From positions 1 through 31,014 of the forward strand of contig JAGQIY010001378.1 of assembly GCA_020430865.1 (NCBI GenBank): a stretch of 31,014 bases of DNA, written 5' to 3'. Both the position numbers and the translations under genes were made by a program. Positions 8,278 to 17,726 of the stretch are shown in pieces; position 1 is the first letter of the stretch; every line of letters begins with the position of its first letter. The notes under the pieces were generated by a model. The model did not search any database. It saw only the letters and a list, made by a program, of their open reading frames with translations, and was not told where the DNA came from. Source of the stretch: Myxococcales bacterium. GTDB taxonomy: Bacteria; Myxococcota; Polyangia; Polyangiales; Polyangiaceae.

Positions 8278-8691
8278 TCACGCGGCGAGCAACGACAGGC
8301 CAGGACCCATCGCCACGCCCCCACCGACCAGCAGCACCCAGCCCAGCGTGTTGTTGCTGCGAGTTCCCGCATCGACGTTCAAGCGGACCCGGCGGCCAGC
8401 CGGGATCTCGAATGGGTCTGACTTCATGATCCCGCGTCCGGCGATGCGGTAGCGGGCGCTGGGATCCACCGCCTGGCCGCATGGCGCCAAGCACACCGCC
8501 CGCCATGGTGGATCCCGACCCTCGCTGAACTGGCTCAGGGAAACGTTGGGCTCCTGCGTCTGGATTTCGACGTAAGAGCCCGCCTCTGCCGGAGCGTTCG
8601 GGGGGGAGGGGAGCGCCGGTGCCTCTTCGGCGCGCAGGCTCGCGGAGCAGGTCAGTACCAGCAGCGCCGCAGCGAGATGACTAGTGCGCAT
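8278..8691 (-). CDS. Secreted protein of unknown function, possibly 3'-truncated
   Basis: The product has 137 residues. MRTSHL is followed by a hydrophobic signal ending near LRAEE. The middle part contains the segment YRIAGRGI and ends in a hydrophobic stretch, TLGWVLLVGGGVAMGPG, that looks like a transmembrane helix, then stops four residues later. Related myxobacterial proteins that I recall continue after this helix with a second one, so the C-terminus may be lost. ATG8691 overlaps the end of nikR by 11 bases; an ATG at 8703 is an alternative. See the scar finding at 8265-8285. Confidence 0.65.
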   Translation of the reverse strand: MRTSHLAAALLVLTCSASLRAEEAPALPSPPNAPAEAGSYVEIQTQEPNVSLSQFSEGRDPPWRAVCLAPCGQAVDPSARYRIAGRGIMKSDPFEIPAGRRVRLNVDAGTRSNNTLGWVLLVGGGVAMGPGLSLLAA

Positions 8692-9112
8692 GCTTCGAGT
8701 CATCTCGTTCTGGTAGCCTTGCGGCAACGATATCACCCGACAGAACACCTTTTGCTCCAATCAGCTGATCCGCTAGCGCCTTCAGCTGGCTCGCCGGTCC
8801 ACGAGTGGCGATGACTTCCATGCAGTGGTCGTGATCCAGGTGGACGTGCAGCGCGCTGATGATGAGCTCGCCCGAGTCATGCTGGATCGCGGTCAGACGT
8901 TCGCTGAGTTCGGGCTTGTGGTGATCATAGATGAGCGTGATGGTGGCGCAGGTCGGAGCGCCGGTCTGCCACGCGGCATCGTCGAGTTCCCGTCGCACGA
9001 GGTCTCGTAGGGCCTCCGAGCGATTGGCGTAGCCACGCTGGGTGAGCAGCTCATCGAAGCCTTCCAGCAGCTCCTTTTCCATCGCGACTCCGAAGCGAAC
9101 GAGTTTACTCAT
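8681..9112 (-). CDS. nikR: Nickel-responsive transcriptional regulator NikR
   Basis: The 143-residue product has the size and layout of NikR. An N-terminal ribbon-helix-helix (about 1-45, LVRFGVAMEKELLEGFDEL) binds DNA and a C-terminal ACT-like domain binds nickel. All four high-affinity Ni(II) ligands of E. coli NikR (His76, His87, His89, Cys95) match His78, His89, His91 and Cys97 here. NikR usually represses nickel uptake genes when Ni is plentiful. No nickel transporter, hydrogenase or urease gene is in the window, so its targets are elsewhere. GAGGTGAG lies before ATG9112. It follows the HEAT-like gene by 28 bases and overlaps the next gene by 11, implying one transcript. Confidence 0.94.
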   Translation of the reverse strand: MSKLVRFGVAMEKELLEGFDELLTQRGYANRSEALRDLVRRELDDAAWQTGAPTCATITLIYDHHKPELSERLTAIQHDSGELIISALHVHLDHDHCMEVIATRGPASQLKALADQLIGAKGVLSGDIVAARLPERDDSKHAH

Positions 9113-9140
9113 GCTCTCACCTCTGCTGGATTCTCGCGGC

Positions 9141-10262
9141 TCAGCGATGTCCTTGCTTGCGCATCATCTGCTGCTTTGCTGCACGGGAAATCGCGCCCGT
9201 CACGTTCTTGCTGCGAGCGATGTGTCGCAGGTCGCCCTCGCGCAGGTGAGGGATCAGACCCGCGGCGAACGTTAGCGGCGTCCTCGGATTCGTGACCAGG
9301 TTCATCTTGATCTGGTAGCTGCGGGTGAACTCGCGGTTGCGCGCGATGATGCGCAAGACCTCGTCACTGACGGAGCGGCTGGCGCTGATCTGGATCGCTT
9401 CGTTCTCTCGCATCTTCGGTGACTGGACGGCGGCGGCGGCCACCAATCGATTGGGGTCTCGAGCGAGCAGCAGGCGCTCCGTCGCGGTGCCGAGCATTGC
9501 CCTCCGGATCTTCTGCGACGGGGTCATCTGGCCGATCAGAGCGTAGAGCGGCACCACCTGCTCGCGGACCTTTTCGTTGCCCTCGTCGTCCACCTCGTGG
9601 GTGTCTTCGTCTTCGGCCAGCTCCACGGTCTCCGCGACTTCATGGGTCTCCGTGAACAACTGATCGTCGAAGGTGGGCTCCTCACTGGCCTCGGGGATGA
9701 GCTCGTTCTGAATGGCCTCCGACGCTTCCTTGAAGGCGGGAATGTCCAGCTCCACACCGTTGCGCACCGCCAGCTCCAGCAGGCGATCCGCCGTGGACAT
9801 GCGCACGTGCTTGTTCATGTACAGGCGCTCGATGACCCCCGGCGCCTGGAGCAGGCGTTGCTCGTTGGTGGCGATGATTTCTCCTGCCTTCTCGTCGGCG
9901 CGCTCCGCCAAGAACTCGAGGGTTTCGGTGGAGATGCGCGGCATGCGCAGCAGCGACCCGAGGGAGTCGTGATCCCGGGTGCGGGTCTCACACAGCGCCT
10001 GAATCACCGGTGCCTGCAAGTCGGCGCTCAGGGCGCCATTGAGCACGGGAGGGGGTAGATCCTTGAGGGTCGCCCGCGCCGCCTCGGCGACCTTGGAGTC
10101 GTCGTCCGCCGCCAAGCCGCAGAGCACCGTCACGATGTGCTCCGGCTTGGCGCCGGGGATCACCCCCTTCGCTGCCATCAGCTTCAACGGAGGTGGCGCG
10201 CCTGCCGACAAAGCCTTCTTGGCTGGTGGCGGAAGCCCTTCCAGGTCGAGCTCGACACTCAT
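9141..10262 (-). CDS. Conserved HEAT-like helical repeat protein, unknown function
   Basis: The 373-residue product is almost entirely helical with short Ala/Leu/Glu-rich repeats. The first part (about 25-160) resembles HEAT or DUF2336-like repeats ([25 protein letters not shown]). An acidic spacer at about 200-230 is followed by a second helical part ([33 protein letters not shown]). There is no signal peptide, no membrane helix and no catalytic motif, which suggests a cytoplasmic scaffold. The frame stays open upstream to 10616, but ATG10262 was chosen because the upstream part has Arg-rich shadow composition and AGGGTGAG precedes this ATG. First gene of a likely operon with nikR. Confidence 0.82.
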   Translation of the reverse strand: MSVELDLEGLPPPAKKALSAGAPPPLKLMAAKGVIPGAKPEHIVTVLCGLAADDDSKVAEAARATLKDLPPPVLNGALSADLQAPVIQALCETRTRDHDSLGSLLRMPRISTETLEFLAERADEKAGEIIATNEQRLLQAPGVIERLYMNKHVRMSTADRLLELAVRNGVELDIPAFKEASEAIQNELIPEASEEPTFDDQLFTETHEVAETVELAEDEDTHEVDDEGNEKVREQVVPLYALIGQMTPSQKIRRAMLGTATERLLLARDPNRLVAAAAVQSPKMRENEAIQISASRSVSDEVLRIIARNREFTRSYQIKMNLVTNPRTPLTFAAGLIPHLREGDLRHIARSKNVTGAISRAAKQQMMRKQGHR

Positions 10263-10606
10263 GCGGCTCACCCTACAGCAACTCGCCAGGACGCTCACGG
10301 GTCGTGCACGAAATCGACGAAGCGCTGGAATGCGGGAGGCCGCCGAGGGTTGCATCGAGTGCGGGCAACGCCGGAGGTGTACCCGGCGGCGACGGTCACT
10401 CCGATGCTCGGAGTCACGCCTTCCAATGCTCAGGCGTCGGTCAGTCAAGCGAACCAATGCGAAAGCCGGAAAGACGAAGGGCGGAGATCGAGCACGGCGC
10501 TGCCAGCCAACGCGCAGCGCGGCGGGCACATTCAGGGAAACAAACACCGACTCGCCGCGCTGGGTATCCGAGGCCTTCGGCAAATCATCGGCGCCGCCCG
10601 ACGCGG

Positions 10607-10635
10607 TTGCCCTCACTTGGTCAGGGCACTATTCT
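10607..10635 (+). promoter_or_regulatory. Candidate sigma70 promoter for the SPFH gene
   Basis: TTGCCC (10607-10612) and TATTCT (10630-10635) are separated by 17 bases, about 105 bases upstream of ATG10741. Each box matches four of six consensus positions. It is the best candidate seen in this intergenic region, but unproven. Confidence 0.35.
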
Positions 10636-10725
10636 GCCCGGCAGTCAGCTTTGCTCGAGGTAGGTTCAGCGTCGGTCCGCGGCTACGCGGTGACTGCTCA
10701 AACCTGGCGGTGCCAGGAACTCTGC

Positions 10726-10732
10726 GGAGGAG
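10726..10732 (+). promoter_or_regulatory. Strong ribosome binding site GGAGGAG for ATG10741
   Basis: GGAGGAG lies 8 bases before ATG10741 and fixes the start of the SPFH protein, against an in-frame opening that extends back to 10039. Confidence 0.8.
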
Positions 10733-10740
10733 ATAAACAC

Positions 10741-12249
10741 ATGGGGATCATGGATTTCGTCAAGGGCGGCGTGCAGCAGATGATGATTGCTCGCCCGGAC
10801 GATTACAAAGAGAAGGTCTTCTACAAGCATCCGGATCAGCAGTTCCCTTTCTGGAGCCAGCTGACGGTGGATTCGGATGAGGTCGCGCTGTTCTTCAAGG
10901 ACGGCACGGCTCAGGGGATCCTCCCCCCAGGGCGTCACACGCTGAGCACGCAGAACATCCCCTTCCTGGGCAAGTTCGTAAGCGAATTTACGGGCGGAAA
11001 TGTTTTCATCAGCGAGATCTTCTTCGTCACCACGCGACCGATCTTCCGCGATCAGAACAGCCAGCCGCTGGGTTTCGGTGGCCCCCTCGGGTCGATGCGC
11101 GATCCAGAGCTGGAAATCCGGGTGAACCCGCGGGCGTTCGGCACCTACTCGTTCAAGGTGATCGACCCTGCAGTCTTCATCGGCAAGTTCATCGGCCAGA
11201 GCGGCGCGGTGGATCCCGACGTGGCGCTGCAGTGGGTGCGCGACCAGATCTTGATGGGCCTGAAGTCCGTCCTGACTCGGATGATGAAGTCCGGGGACAT
11301 CACGTTGATGGACCTGGGGGAGTGCGGTCCGGACGTCGCGCGCGAGATCGTTCAGAACTGCCCAGACCTCACGGAAAAGGGTCTCCAGGTGATGGAGATC
11401 GCCAAGCTCAACATCAACCTGAGCAAGGAAGACGAGGCGCGAATCGACGAGTTCCAGGACCAGATCGTCCAGGCGAAGCTCGATCGACGGAAGGCGAAGA
11501 TCGGCGTGGGGACTGCCGAAGCCGAAGCCCAGCAGCGGCAGTTCGGCCTCGATCAGGACTTCTCGAACGCCCAGCGCTACGTGAACCAGGTCGACATGAA
11601 CCGCTATGCACAGTTCGCAGGTGCTCAAGCGACCATGGGGCTTGGCGAGGGGCTCGCCCAGGGCGGTGAAGGCGTCGCCGGCGGCGTCGCAGGTGCAGGC
11701 ATGATGGCAGGAATGGGCCTCGGCGCGGGCTTGAACGCGGGAGCCCACGCGGGGGGTGGCTATCCGCCTCAAGGCTACCCGCCTCCTGGCTACGGCTATC
11801 CGCCTCCCGGCTACCCACCCCAGGGCTATCCCGGCTATCCACCTCCCGGCTATCCGCCTCCCGGCTATCCCCCGCAGCAGGGAGCGCCTCAGGCGCCGCA
11901 GGGTCAGGGCCAGCCTGGGCAGTATCCGGGCTACCCACCTCAGCAAGGCTATCCCCCGCAGCCCGGCTACCCGCCCCAGCAGTATCCAGGTTACCCACCG
12001 CAGCAGGGCTATCCGCCTCAGCAGGCCGGTGGCTACGGCGCTCCGCCCCAGCAAGCGGGGGGCTATGGTCCTCCGCCCGCTGGTGCTCCGCCTCAGGGCG
12101 CGCCGCCCCAGGGCGCGGCCCCGCAGGCTGCGCCACCGCAGGGTGCGCCCGCTGGAAGTGAGTTCCCGGGAGGACCTTGCCCGAAGTGCAACACCCCGAA
12201 CGGAGCTGGCGCGAAGTTCTGCGCGGCGTGCGCCACACCGCTAGGCTGA
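10741..12249 (+). CDS. SPFH-domain protein with Tyr-Pro-rich repeats and C-terminal zinc ribbon
   Basis: The 502-residue product has three parts. Residues about 25-245 form an SPFH/band-7-like domain of the 'virion core protein' type (COG4260-like), opening with [18 protein letters not shown]. An Ala/Gln-rich helical part follows. Residues about 335-445 are [14 protein letters not shown] low-complexity repeats, and the end is a zinc ribbon with Cys480, Cys483, Cys494 and Cys497. No signal peptide or strong membrane helix is seen. SPFH proteins oligomerise at membranes, so a peripheral membrane scaffold is the best guess. The next gene on the strand is a kinase that also carries a zinc ribbon. 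A hairpin terminator follows the stop. Confidence 0.88.
   Translation: MGIMDFVKGGVQQMMIARPDDYKEKVFYKHPDQQFPFWSQLTVDSDEVALFFKDGTAQGILPPGRHTLSTQNIPFLGKFVSEFTGGNVFISEIFFVTTRPIFRDQNSQPLGFGGPLGSMRDPELEIRVNPRAFGTYSFKVIDPAVFIGKFIGQSGAVDPDVALQWVRDQILMGLKSVLTRMMKSGDITLMDLGECGPDVAREIVQNCPDLTEKGLQVMEIAKLNINLSKEDEARIDEFQDQIVQAKLDRRKAKIGVGTAEAEAQQRQFGLDQDFSNAQRYVNQVDMNRYAQFAGAQATMGLGEGLAQGGEGVAGGVAGAGMMAGMGLGAGLNAGAHAGGGYPPQGYPPPGYGYPPPGYPPQGYPGYPPPGYPPPGYPPQQGAPQAPQGQGQPGQYPGYPPQQGYPPQPGYPPQQYPGYPPQQGYPPQQAGGYGAPPQQAGGYGPPPAGAPPQGAPPQGAAPQAAPPQGAPAGSEFPGGPCPKCNTPNGAGAKFCAACATPLG
11761..12075 (+). repeat. Tyr-Pro-Gly coding repeats in the SPFH protein
   Basis: Irregular short repeats built on the codons for G-Y-P-P-P and G-Y-P-P-Q run for about 105 residues. 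Unit length varies (mostly 15 or 18 bases), which suggests slippage with codon-level drift. Confidence 0.85.
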
Positions 12250-12272
12250 ACGCAGCGCCCCGTTCCCAGAAG

Positions 12273-12306
12273 CGCCCGGGTTCCCAGAGGAGCCCGGGCG
12301 TTCTCG
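12273..12306 (+). terminator. Candidate hairpin terminator after the SPFH gene
   Basis: CGCCCGGG (12273-12280) and CCCGGGCG (12293-12300) form a perfect 8-base stem with a 12-base loop, followed by TTCTCG. The T-tract is poor, so termination may be partial, and the kinase gene 115 bases further on could be reached by readthrough. Confidence 0.5.
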
Positions 12307-12420
12307 TATGGGTCGACCGCCCTGCCGTGCGCGTGGGCGCTTGGCGTTGTGAGCCTCGGCCCCACGTTTCGCCCCGAGCGAGTGCCCCGGTCGCGCACAA
12401 TGGGCTAGGCTGAGCCGAGG

Positions 12421-13956
12421 GTGAGCGAGACACTGCTGTTGTTCGGAGGGCAGAAGACGCCCAACGACGCCGAGGCTGCGCCGGAGCCGATTGCCAAGCT
12501 GTGTCCCGACTGCGGCCATCAGTTCTCCGGCGAGGCGCGGTTCTGTCCCTTCGATGGCGCGCTGCTCGAGCAACGCGGTCGCTGGGATCCAAGCGGTGAC
12601 CCGCTGCTTGGGAGCGTGGTCGACGGGCGCTACGAGGTGCTCGAGGTGCTGGGTGAGGGCGGCATGGGCACCGTCTATCGCGTCCGCCACACGACCCTGG
12701 GTCGCTTCTTCGCTCTGAAGGTGCTGCGAAAGGACCTGGCTGGTGATCGTGAACTCGCCGCGCGCTTCATTCAGGAAGCCAGGGCGGCAGCCTCCGTGTC
12801 CCATCCGAGCGTGGTCCAGATCACGGACTTCGGCGCCCTGGACGGCGAACAACCTTATTTTGTCATGGAAATGCTCGAGGGTCAGTCCCTCGGCTGGTTG
12901 ATTCAGCACGGAGGAGCCATCCCCGCTGCCCGCGCAGTGCGCATCCTGCGCCAGGTCGCCGAAGCCCTCGGCGCGGCCCACGCCGCGGGGATCGTCCACC
13001 GTGATCTGAAGCCCGACAATATCCACGTGGGTTCGGCGGCGGGGAGCGGGAGCGACGTCGTGAAGGTGCTCGACTTCGGCCTCGCGAAGGTGGCTGGGGC
13101 CAGTCGTCTGACGCGCCAGGGGATGGTGTTTGGCACTCCTCATTACATGAGCCCAGAGCAGGCCTCGGGCGGCAGCGTCGACCACCGTGCCGACATCTAC
13201 GCCCTGGGCGTCGTGATGTACGAGATGTTCACCGGGAGAGTGCCGTTCGAGGCGGACAGCTACATGGGGGTGCTCACCAAGCACATGTACGTGGCACCCA
13301 CCCCACCCAGCGAGATCGTCGCGGCCGCGCGTGAGCTGGGAGCGCTCGAAGACATGACGCTGCGCTGCCTGCAGAAGAAGCCAGTCCAGCGCTTCGAGAG
13401 CATGGCCGACTTCATCGAAGAGCTAGATCGGGTGGCCAAGGTGGGAGACGACGGCAGCGTCTCGCTGCGGCCTTCCGAGGCCGACTCTCGCCCCCCGCGA
13501 AACCTGCTCGCCGACGAGCTGGAGCCTCCGAGCCCCGAGGAAGTGCGCATCGCCCTCGGTCGTTCCTCGGAGGGAAATGGCGTGCTCTCGATCGCCGTCG
13601 CGGTGCTGGGTGCGCTCGCTCTGGTCGCAGCGGTGGTGTGGCTGTTCAGCCGTGGCGGCGCGGAGGGCTCGCCGAACGACCAGGTCGAGCCGGCAAAGGC
13701 CGAGGCGACGGCCGAGGCGACGGCAACGGAGACGACCGCGGAGCCGTCCGTGGTTCGAGCCGCGCCAACCAGCTCTCCATCGGCGAAGGAGAGGCCCGTC
13801 GAGGTCGAAGAGAGGGCAGCGCCCGCGCAGCACAAGGTCGCGGCTCCTCGTGTCCCGAGGCCCATGGCCCGTCCCACTGCAGCTCCGGCGCCAAGTCTGC
13901 CGCCCAAGCCAAAGCCCGCGATCGGTGGTTCCGAGATCGTCGACCCCTGGAAGTAG
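12421..13956 (+). CDS. Membrane-anchored Ser/Thr protein kinase with N-terminal zinc ribbon
   Basis: The 511-residue product opens with a zinc-ribbon-like motif at 28-45: Cys28, Cys31, Cys42 and an Asp45 where a fourth Cys is usual. The kinase domain (about 71-335) has all key residues: the Gly loop GEGGMG (78-83), Lys100, Glu119, HRD (193-195), DFG (218-220) and SPE (244-246). After a linker there is one membrane helix (about 388-409) and a Pro/Ala-rich tail that should lie in the periplasm. It phosphorylates Ser/Thr on unknown substrates. The start is GTG12421. It lies between the SPFH gene and the REC gene, all on one strand. Confidence 0.94.
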   Translation: MSETLLLFGGQKTPNDAEAAPEPIAKLCPDCGHQFSGEARFCPFDGALLEQRGRWDPSGDPLLGSVVDGRYEVLEVLGEGGMGTVYRVRHTTLGRFFALKVLRKDLAGDRELAARFIQEARAAASVSHPSVVQITDFGALDGEQPYFVMEMLEGQSLGWLIQHGGAIPAARAVRILRQVAEALGAAHAAGIVHRDLKPDNIHVGSAAGSGSDVVKVLDFGLAKVAGASRLTRQGMVFGTPHYMSPEQASGGSVDHRADIYALGVVMYEMFTGRVPFEADSYMGVLTKHMYVAPTPPSEIVAAARELGALEDMTLRCLQKKPVQRFESMADFIEELDRVAKVGDDGSVSLRPSEADSRPPRNLLADELEPPSPEEVRIALGRSSEGNGVLSIAVAVLGALALVAAVVWLFSRGGAEGSPNDQVEPAKAEATAEATATETTAEPSVVRAAPTSSPSAKERPVEVEERAAPAQHKVAAPRVPRPMARPTAAPAPSLPPKPKPAIGGSEIVDPWK

Positions 13957-14076
13957 AGCGCGCGCTGGCGAACGAGCCACGGATCATTCCCAAGCCAGGG
14001 ACGTATCGCATCCAGTGACTCAGCTTGACAGTACCCCTGGGGCCCGCAAGGCTAAGCCTGCGCAGGAAGAAACGAC

Positions 14077-16608
14077 GTGGCGAAGAAGCAACTACTGCTA
14101 GTCGATGCAGATCCTCGCAGTGTCCGAGTCCTCGAAGTCAGCTTGAAGAAGGCGGGCTACAGCGTGACGACGGCAGGCGACGGGGCCGACGCATTTGCCA
14201 AGATCAACTTCTCCACGCCAGATCTGATCCTCACGGACACCCGGCTGCCCGGCCTCGATGGCTACGAGCTGGTGAGGCGACTCAAGGAGCAGCCGGATCT
14301 GTCCGGGATCCCCGTGCTGTTCCTCACCAGTCAGAAATCGGTGGAGGACAAGATCCGCGGCCTCGAGCTGGGGGTCGAGGACTACCTCACGAAGCCCATC
14401 TTCGTCCGCGAGCTCATCACGCGGGTGAACATGCTGCTGGCCCGACGCACGCAGGAGCGTATCGCGACGAGTCAGCCGTTCAGCGCTCGCACACGGCTCT
14501 CGGGGTCGCTGGAGGACATGGGGGTCGTCGACCTGCTTCAGACCTTCGAGGTCAGTCGCAAGAGCGGCGTGGCGGTGATTCACGACGGCGCACGTGACGC
14601 GTTCATCTATTTCCGTGAGGGAAAAGTGGTGGACGCCGAGCTGGGGAAGTTGCGCGGAGAGGAGGCGGTCTACCGCGCCTTGATCTGGACCGAGGGTAGC
14701 TTCGAGGTCGAGTTCCGACCGGTCCAGAACGAGGATATCGTCCCGACCTCCACCCAGGGCCTGCTGATGGAAGGCATGCGTCGGGTCGACGAGTGGGGGC
14801 GTCTCTGCGAGCAGCTGCCCTCGCTCTCCACCGTCTTCGAGGTCGACCACGACGAGCTCGTCGAGCGGCTGAACGAGATCCCGGACGAGCTGAACGGCAT
14901 CCTCAAGCTGTTCGATGGGCGGCGCAGCCTGCTCCATGTGGTGGACGAGAGCCCGTTCGAGGACCTGTCGACGCTGGGCACGATCACGAAGCTCTACTTC
15001 GAGGGTCTGCTGATCGCGTCGGAGTCTCAGGCGCTCGGCGAGGACGCCGTTCACAGCGATGAGGTGGTGCCAAGCATCGAGGGTGACAGCCAGCCGAGGA
15101 TGGAAGTCGCTGTCGTCGAGGCCGTCGTCCCGGAGCGACACTCGCCGCCAAAGACGAAGACTGCGGCGCCGGTCCCCGACCTGGGGATCTTCGATGACTC
15201 CGCCGATCAGGTGCACCCAGAGCGCGCCGCGGCCTCCGCTTCTCAGCGAGCGACGGCTTCCCAGCGGGCGACGCTGGCAACTGCGGCCGACGCGGCGATG
15301 GAAGCGTTGAACCGTCTCGAGGCGGAGGCCGCGCCTCCAGCGCCGGCGCCGAAAGGAACCCCCCTCCCGGCGACGGCGAAGGAAGGCCGCATCGGCGTGT
15401 CCACGCAGCTCGGCCTTGGGGAGCCCGTCGTGCCCAGCGCCGCAGCGAAGTCGGTCAGGTGGGCCGCCAAGCCCACGCTCGCCGACTCCCCTGACGCGCG
15501 CGCGGCCGTGGCGATCGCCCGTGGGGCGATCGACTCTCAGCTGCCCTCGACCAAGGGGGAGTCGCCACAAGCAAAGGCAGAAGCCAAGGTCATTCCGTTT
15601 CCACGAGGAAGCCAAGAAGAACCCTCTGGCAAGGCGACCCGCATCATGGGCAGCATCGAGCTGCCGGACGAGAGCCCGGAGACCCGCGCCGAGGCGCCCA
15701 GTGCGCTGCGCGAGAGCCCACTGCCCGAACCCCCTGCGCCATCCGAGCGCACCGAGCCGACCGCTGTGGCGGCCGCCGCGGAGCGAGGCGACCAGCAGTC
15801 CAGCGCGGCATCGCAGCCCGAGAAGACCACGACCTTGGCCTCGGAAGACGAGGCGCCCGTCACCCGTGCCTCGCGCCCGCGCACGAAGACGGCGCCCTTG
15901 CCGGCCGTCGTCGATCAGACCGTCGTCGATGAACCCGAGGCACGCACCGCCCACGATCACGAGCATGAAGCGGCGTTCTTCGCGGACGGCGAGACGGGAG
16001 AGTACGAGGGCGGTCCGCGCAGCTTTCCCCCAGGGGACCTGGAGGACATGGAAGACGCCCTGGTGCTGCCCCAGCGCAGCCCAGAGCAGGAGGCGCGTCG
16101 CAGCCGCTTCATGCGCGTCGTCGCCCTGGCCGTCGGGTTCGCCGTTGGAGTCTTCGTGTTCGCGATGATCTTCAAGAGCAACAAGAAGGACGACCCCACC
16201 CCAGCCGCCAGCACGACGCGCGGTGAATCGAACACCTCGCCGGCGCGCGACGAGAAGCCAGCGTCCACGGGGATGGAGCCAGGGGAGACTCCACTGGACA
16301 CCGTGCAAGAGCCGCAGACTGCAGCTCCCGAGGGTGAGCCCGGGGCCGGCGAGCCCGCTGAGTCCCCTGACGCAGTGGAGCCCAGCGCTGACGCGCCGCG
16401 CCCTGCAGCCCAGCCGCGCCCTGCAGCCCAGCCTCGCCCTGCTGCCGAGCCTCGCCCTGCAGCCCAGCCTCGCCCTGCAGCCCAGCCTCGCCCTGCAGCC
16501 CGGCCAGCCGCGAGACCGCCCGCTCCGGAGCCCCCGGCGCCAACCCCTCCACCCACACCACCCGTTTCCACGGGGAGACCGCCGACGGCTTCCTTCCCAA
16601 CCAACTGA
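14077..16608 (+). CDS. REC and DUF4388 protein with a membrane anchor and Pro-rich tail
   Basis: The 843-residue product begins with a receiver domain (about 5-120): acidic pair Asp10/Asp12, phospho-acceptor Asp54 in LTDTRLPG, Thr83 and Lys105, all expected for an active receiver. Residues about 141-235 resemble the DUF4388 (PATAN-like) module seen in myxobacterial and cyanobacterial signalling proteins. A long low-complexity, acidic/Ala-rich linker follows, then one membrane helix at about 679-698 and a Pro-rich tail with six RPAAQP units. A receiver on a membrane-anchored protein with no DNA-binding domain suggests a localised phospho-switch. The start is GTG14077 with AGGAAGA 6 bases upstream. 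It ends 6 bases from the convergent deacetylase. Confidence 0.9.
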   Translation: MAKKQLLLVDADPRSVRVLEVSLKKAGYSVTTAGDGADAFAKINFSTPDLILTDTRLPGLDGYELVRRLKEQPDLSGIPVLFLTSQKSVEDKIRGLELGVEDYLTKPIFVRELITRVNMLLARRTQERIATSQPFSARTRLSGSLEDMGVVDLLQTFEVSRKSGVAVIHDGARDAFIYFREGKVVDAELGKLRGEEAVYRALIWTEGSFEVEFRPVQNEDIVPTSTQGLLMEGMRRVDEWGRLCEQLPSLSTVFEVDHDELVERLNEIPDELNGILKLFDGRRSLLHVVDESPFEDLSTLGTITKLYFEGLLIASESQALGEDAVHSDEVVPSIEGDSQPRMEVAVVEAVVPERHSPPKTKTAAPVPDLGIFDDSADQVHPERAAASASQRATASQRATLATAADAAMEALNRLEAEAAPPAPAPKGTPLPATAKEGRIGVSTQLGLGEPVVPSAAAKSVRWAAKPTLADSPDARAAVAIARGAIDSQLPSTKGESPQAKAEAKVIPFPRGSQEEPSGKATRIMGSIELPDESPETRAEAPSALRESPLPEPPAPSERTEPTAVAAAAERGDQQSSAASQPEKTTTLASEDEAPVTRASRPRTKTAPLPAVVDQTVVDEPEARTAHDHEHEAAFFADGETGEYEGGPRSFPPGDLEDMEDALVLPQRSPEQEARRSRFMRVVALAVGFAVGVFVFAMIFKSNKKDDPTPAASTTRGESNTSPARDEKPASTGMEPGETPLDTVQEPQTAAPEGEPGAGEPAESPDAVEPSADAPRPAAQPRPAAQPRPAAEPRPAAQPRPAAQPRPAARPAARPPAPEPPAPTPPPTPPVSTGRPPTASFPTN
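16399..16506 (+). repeat. 18-base tandem repeat, six units
   Basis: Six near-identical 18-base units (CGCCCTGCAGCCCAGCCT type) encode RPAAQP in the periplasmic tail of the REC-DUF4388 protein. Units differ by a few bases (one has GAG for CAG), and the period keeps the frame. This is a coding repeat, not a CRISPR: there are no spacers. Confidence 0.92.
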
Positions 16609-16614
16609 CGCGCC

Positions 16615-17616
16615 TCACTCGGGCGGCGCTGGCTTGGGCAGGAGGTGATGGGGGATGGTGCGAAGGAAGCCGCGGAAGAAGTAGCTGAACCGCGCCATCG
16701 AGTCCGAGTAGAAGACGCTGGTGCGCGGCACCTCGCCCAGGTGGGACGTGCCGAGCGCTATCGGCGCACCGGTGGCGGTGAACGCCGCGTCATAGCCTGC
16801 TTCGCCGACCAGCTCCCTCGCTCGCCGGTCCATCGAGCCGAGAGGATAGAAATAGACGTTCGGGCTGACGCCGACGCGCTGCTCCAGCAGCGATCGTGAG
16901 GTCCTCAGCTCCTCGTCGACCAGGCGCCTGGGAAGGTTCGCGAGGCCGCGATGTCGGTGGCCGTGGCTCGCGATCTCCACCAGTCCCGAGTCGTACAGCT
17001 CTCGCACCTGGTCCCACGACATGGTGAAGCGCTTCTGGTCTTCGACCAGCCCGGTGGTGATGCCCAGGGAAAACGGTAGCTCGAGCTGCTTCAGGATGGG
17101 CCATGCGCGGTGATACACGCTGCTCATCCCGTCATCCATGCTGACCACGGCCACGCGCTCCGGCAACAGCAGCTCCCCACGCAGGAAGGACACCAGCTGG
17201 CTCAGGTGAACGACCTCCACTCGGTTGTCCTTGAGCCACTGCATCTGCTGCTTGAAATTGGAGCTGGATACGCTCAGCGGATCGCTCCCGCGATCGAAGC
17301 CGTGGTAGAGCAGCACCACGGCGCGCGTGCGATGGGCGTCCACGATGGGGTGCGTGAACGTTGCCGCGGGGATCTTTCCGGCGACCGTCGCCAGCTTCGG
17401 TGCCGCCTCCGGCCCCGGAGGCTCGGGCGGGCTCGACGGCTTCAGGGTGGACGCACTCGACGAGCGCTCGGGGCTGACCTCCCGAGCCAGCTCGCTAGGC
17501 GGCTCCTCCGGGGGGGAGACGCGCTGGCTGCCGGCACAACCCAGCGCCAAGACGCTGGCCAAGATCACGCTTCGCTTCAGCCAGGGGCCGCACAGTGAGG
17601 CGGGGAAGACGCTCAT
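16615..17616 (-). CDS. Lipoprotein polysaccharide deacetylase (NodB family)
   Basis: The product of about 333 residues has a signal peptide ending in the lipobox LALGC (Cys27), a Pro/Ser-rich linker (about 30-90) and a NodB-type deacetylase domain. Motifs are present in modified form: SMDDG (159-163) in place of the usual TFDDG, and SHGHRH (217-222) in place of SHTxxH. These would supply the metal-binding Asp and His residues. Such enzymes remove acetyl groups from GlcNAc polymers such as peptidoglycan, chitin or exopolysaccharide. The start was placed at ATG17616; the frame stays open to 17712, but the lipobox fits only the shorter form. It is 111 bases downstream of the ABC importer genes and tightly convergent with the REC gene. 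Confidence 0.88.
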   Translation of the reverse strand: MSVFPASLCGPWLKRSVILASVLALGCAGSQRVSPPEEPPSELAREVSPERSSSASTLKPSSPPEPPGPEAAPKLATVAGKIPAATFTHPIVDAHRTRAVVLLYHGFDRGSDPLSVSSSNFKQQMQWLKDNRVEVVHLSQLVSFLRGELLLPERVAVVSMDDGMSSVYHRAWPILKQLELPFSLGITTGLVEDQKRFTMSWDQVRELYDSGLVEIASHGHRHRGLANLPRRLVDEELRTSRSLLEQRVGVSPNVYFYPLGSMDRRARELVGEAGYDAAFTATGAPIALGTSHLGEVPRTSVFYSDSMARFSYFFRGFLRTIPHHLLPKPAPPE

Positions 17617-17726
17617 CGAATCCCGGAGTCTATGCGACGAGCGCAGGCTGTGAAGCCGCGTCGCGATCTGGCTACCACTCCGGAGCACACGAACGGACAG
17701 CGTCTCTCCCACTCAGCGTCCGAGGA

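Larger units (their letters stand above)
10263..10740. other. Divergent intergenic region between HEAT-like and SPFH genes
   Basis: This stretch of 478 bases lies between two divergent starts. Frames run through it on both strands but have the Arg/Ser-rich composition of high-GC shadows. I see one sigma70-like promoter facing right (10607-10635) and the strong ribosome site of the SPFH gene. I see no RNA gene or convincing riboswitch. Confidence 0.6.

Noticed and set aside
10666..12054. A 462-codon minus-strand frame opposite the SPFH gene
   Set aside because: The repeats in it are the reverse reading of the Tyr-Pro repeats. The plus strand has a strong ribosome site and real domains.
14098..16308. 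A 736-codon open frame on the minus strand opposite the REC-DUF4388 gene
   Set aside because: It mirrors the high-GC codon pattern of the plus-strand gene, has His/Arg/Leu-rich composition, and matches no family I know. The plus strand has clear domain motifs.
16399..16506. Possible CRISPR-like array
   Set aside because: The 18-base units are contiguous without spacers and in frame with a gene. It is a coding tandem repeat.
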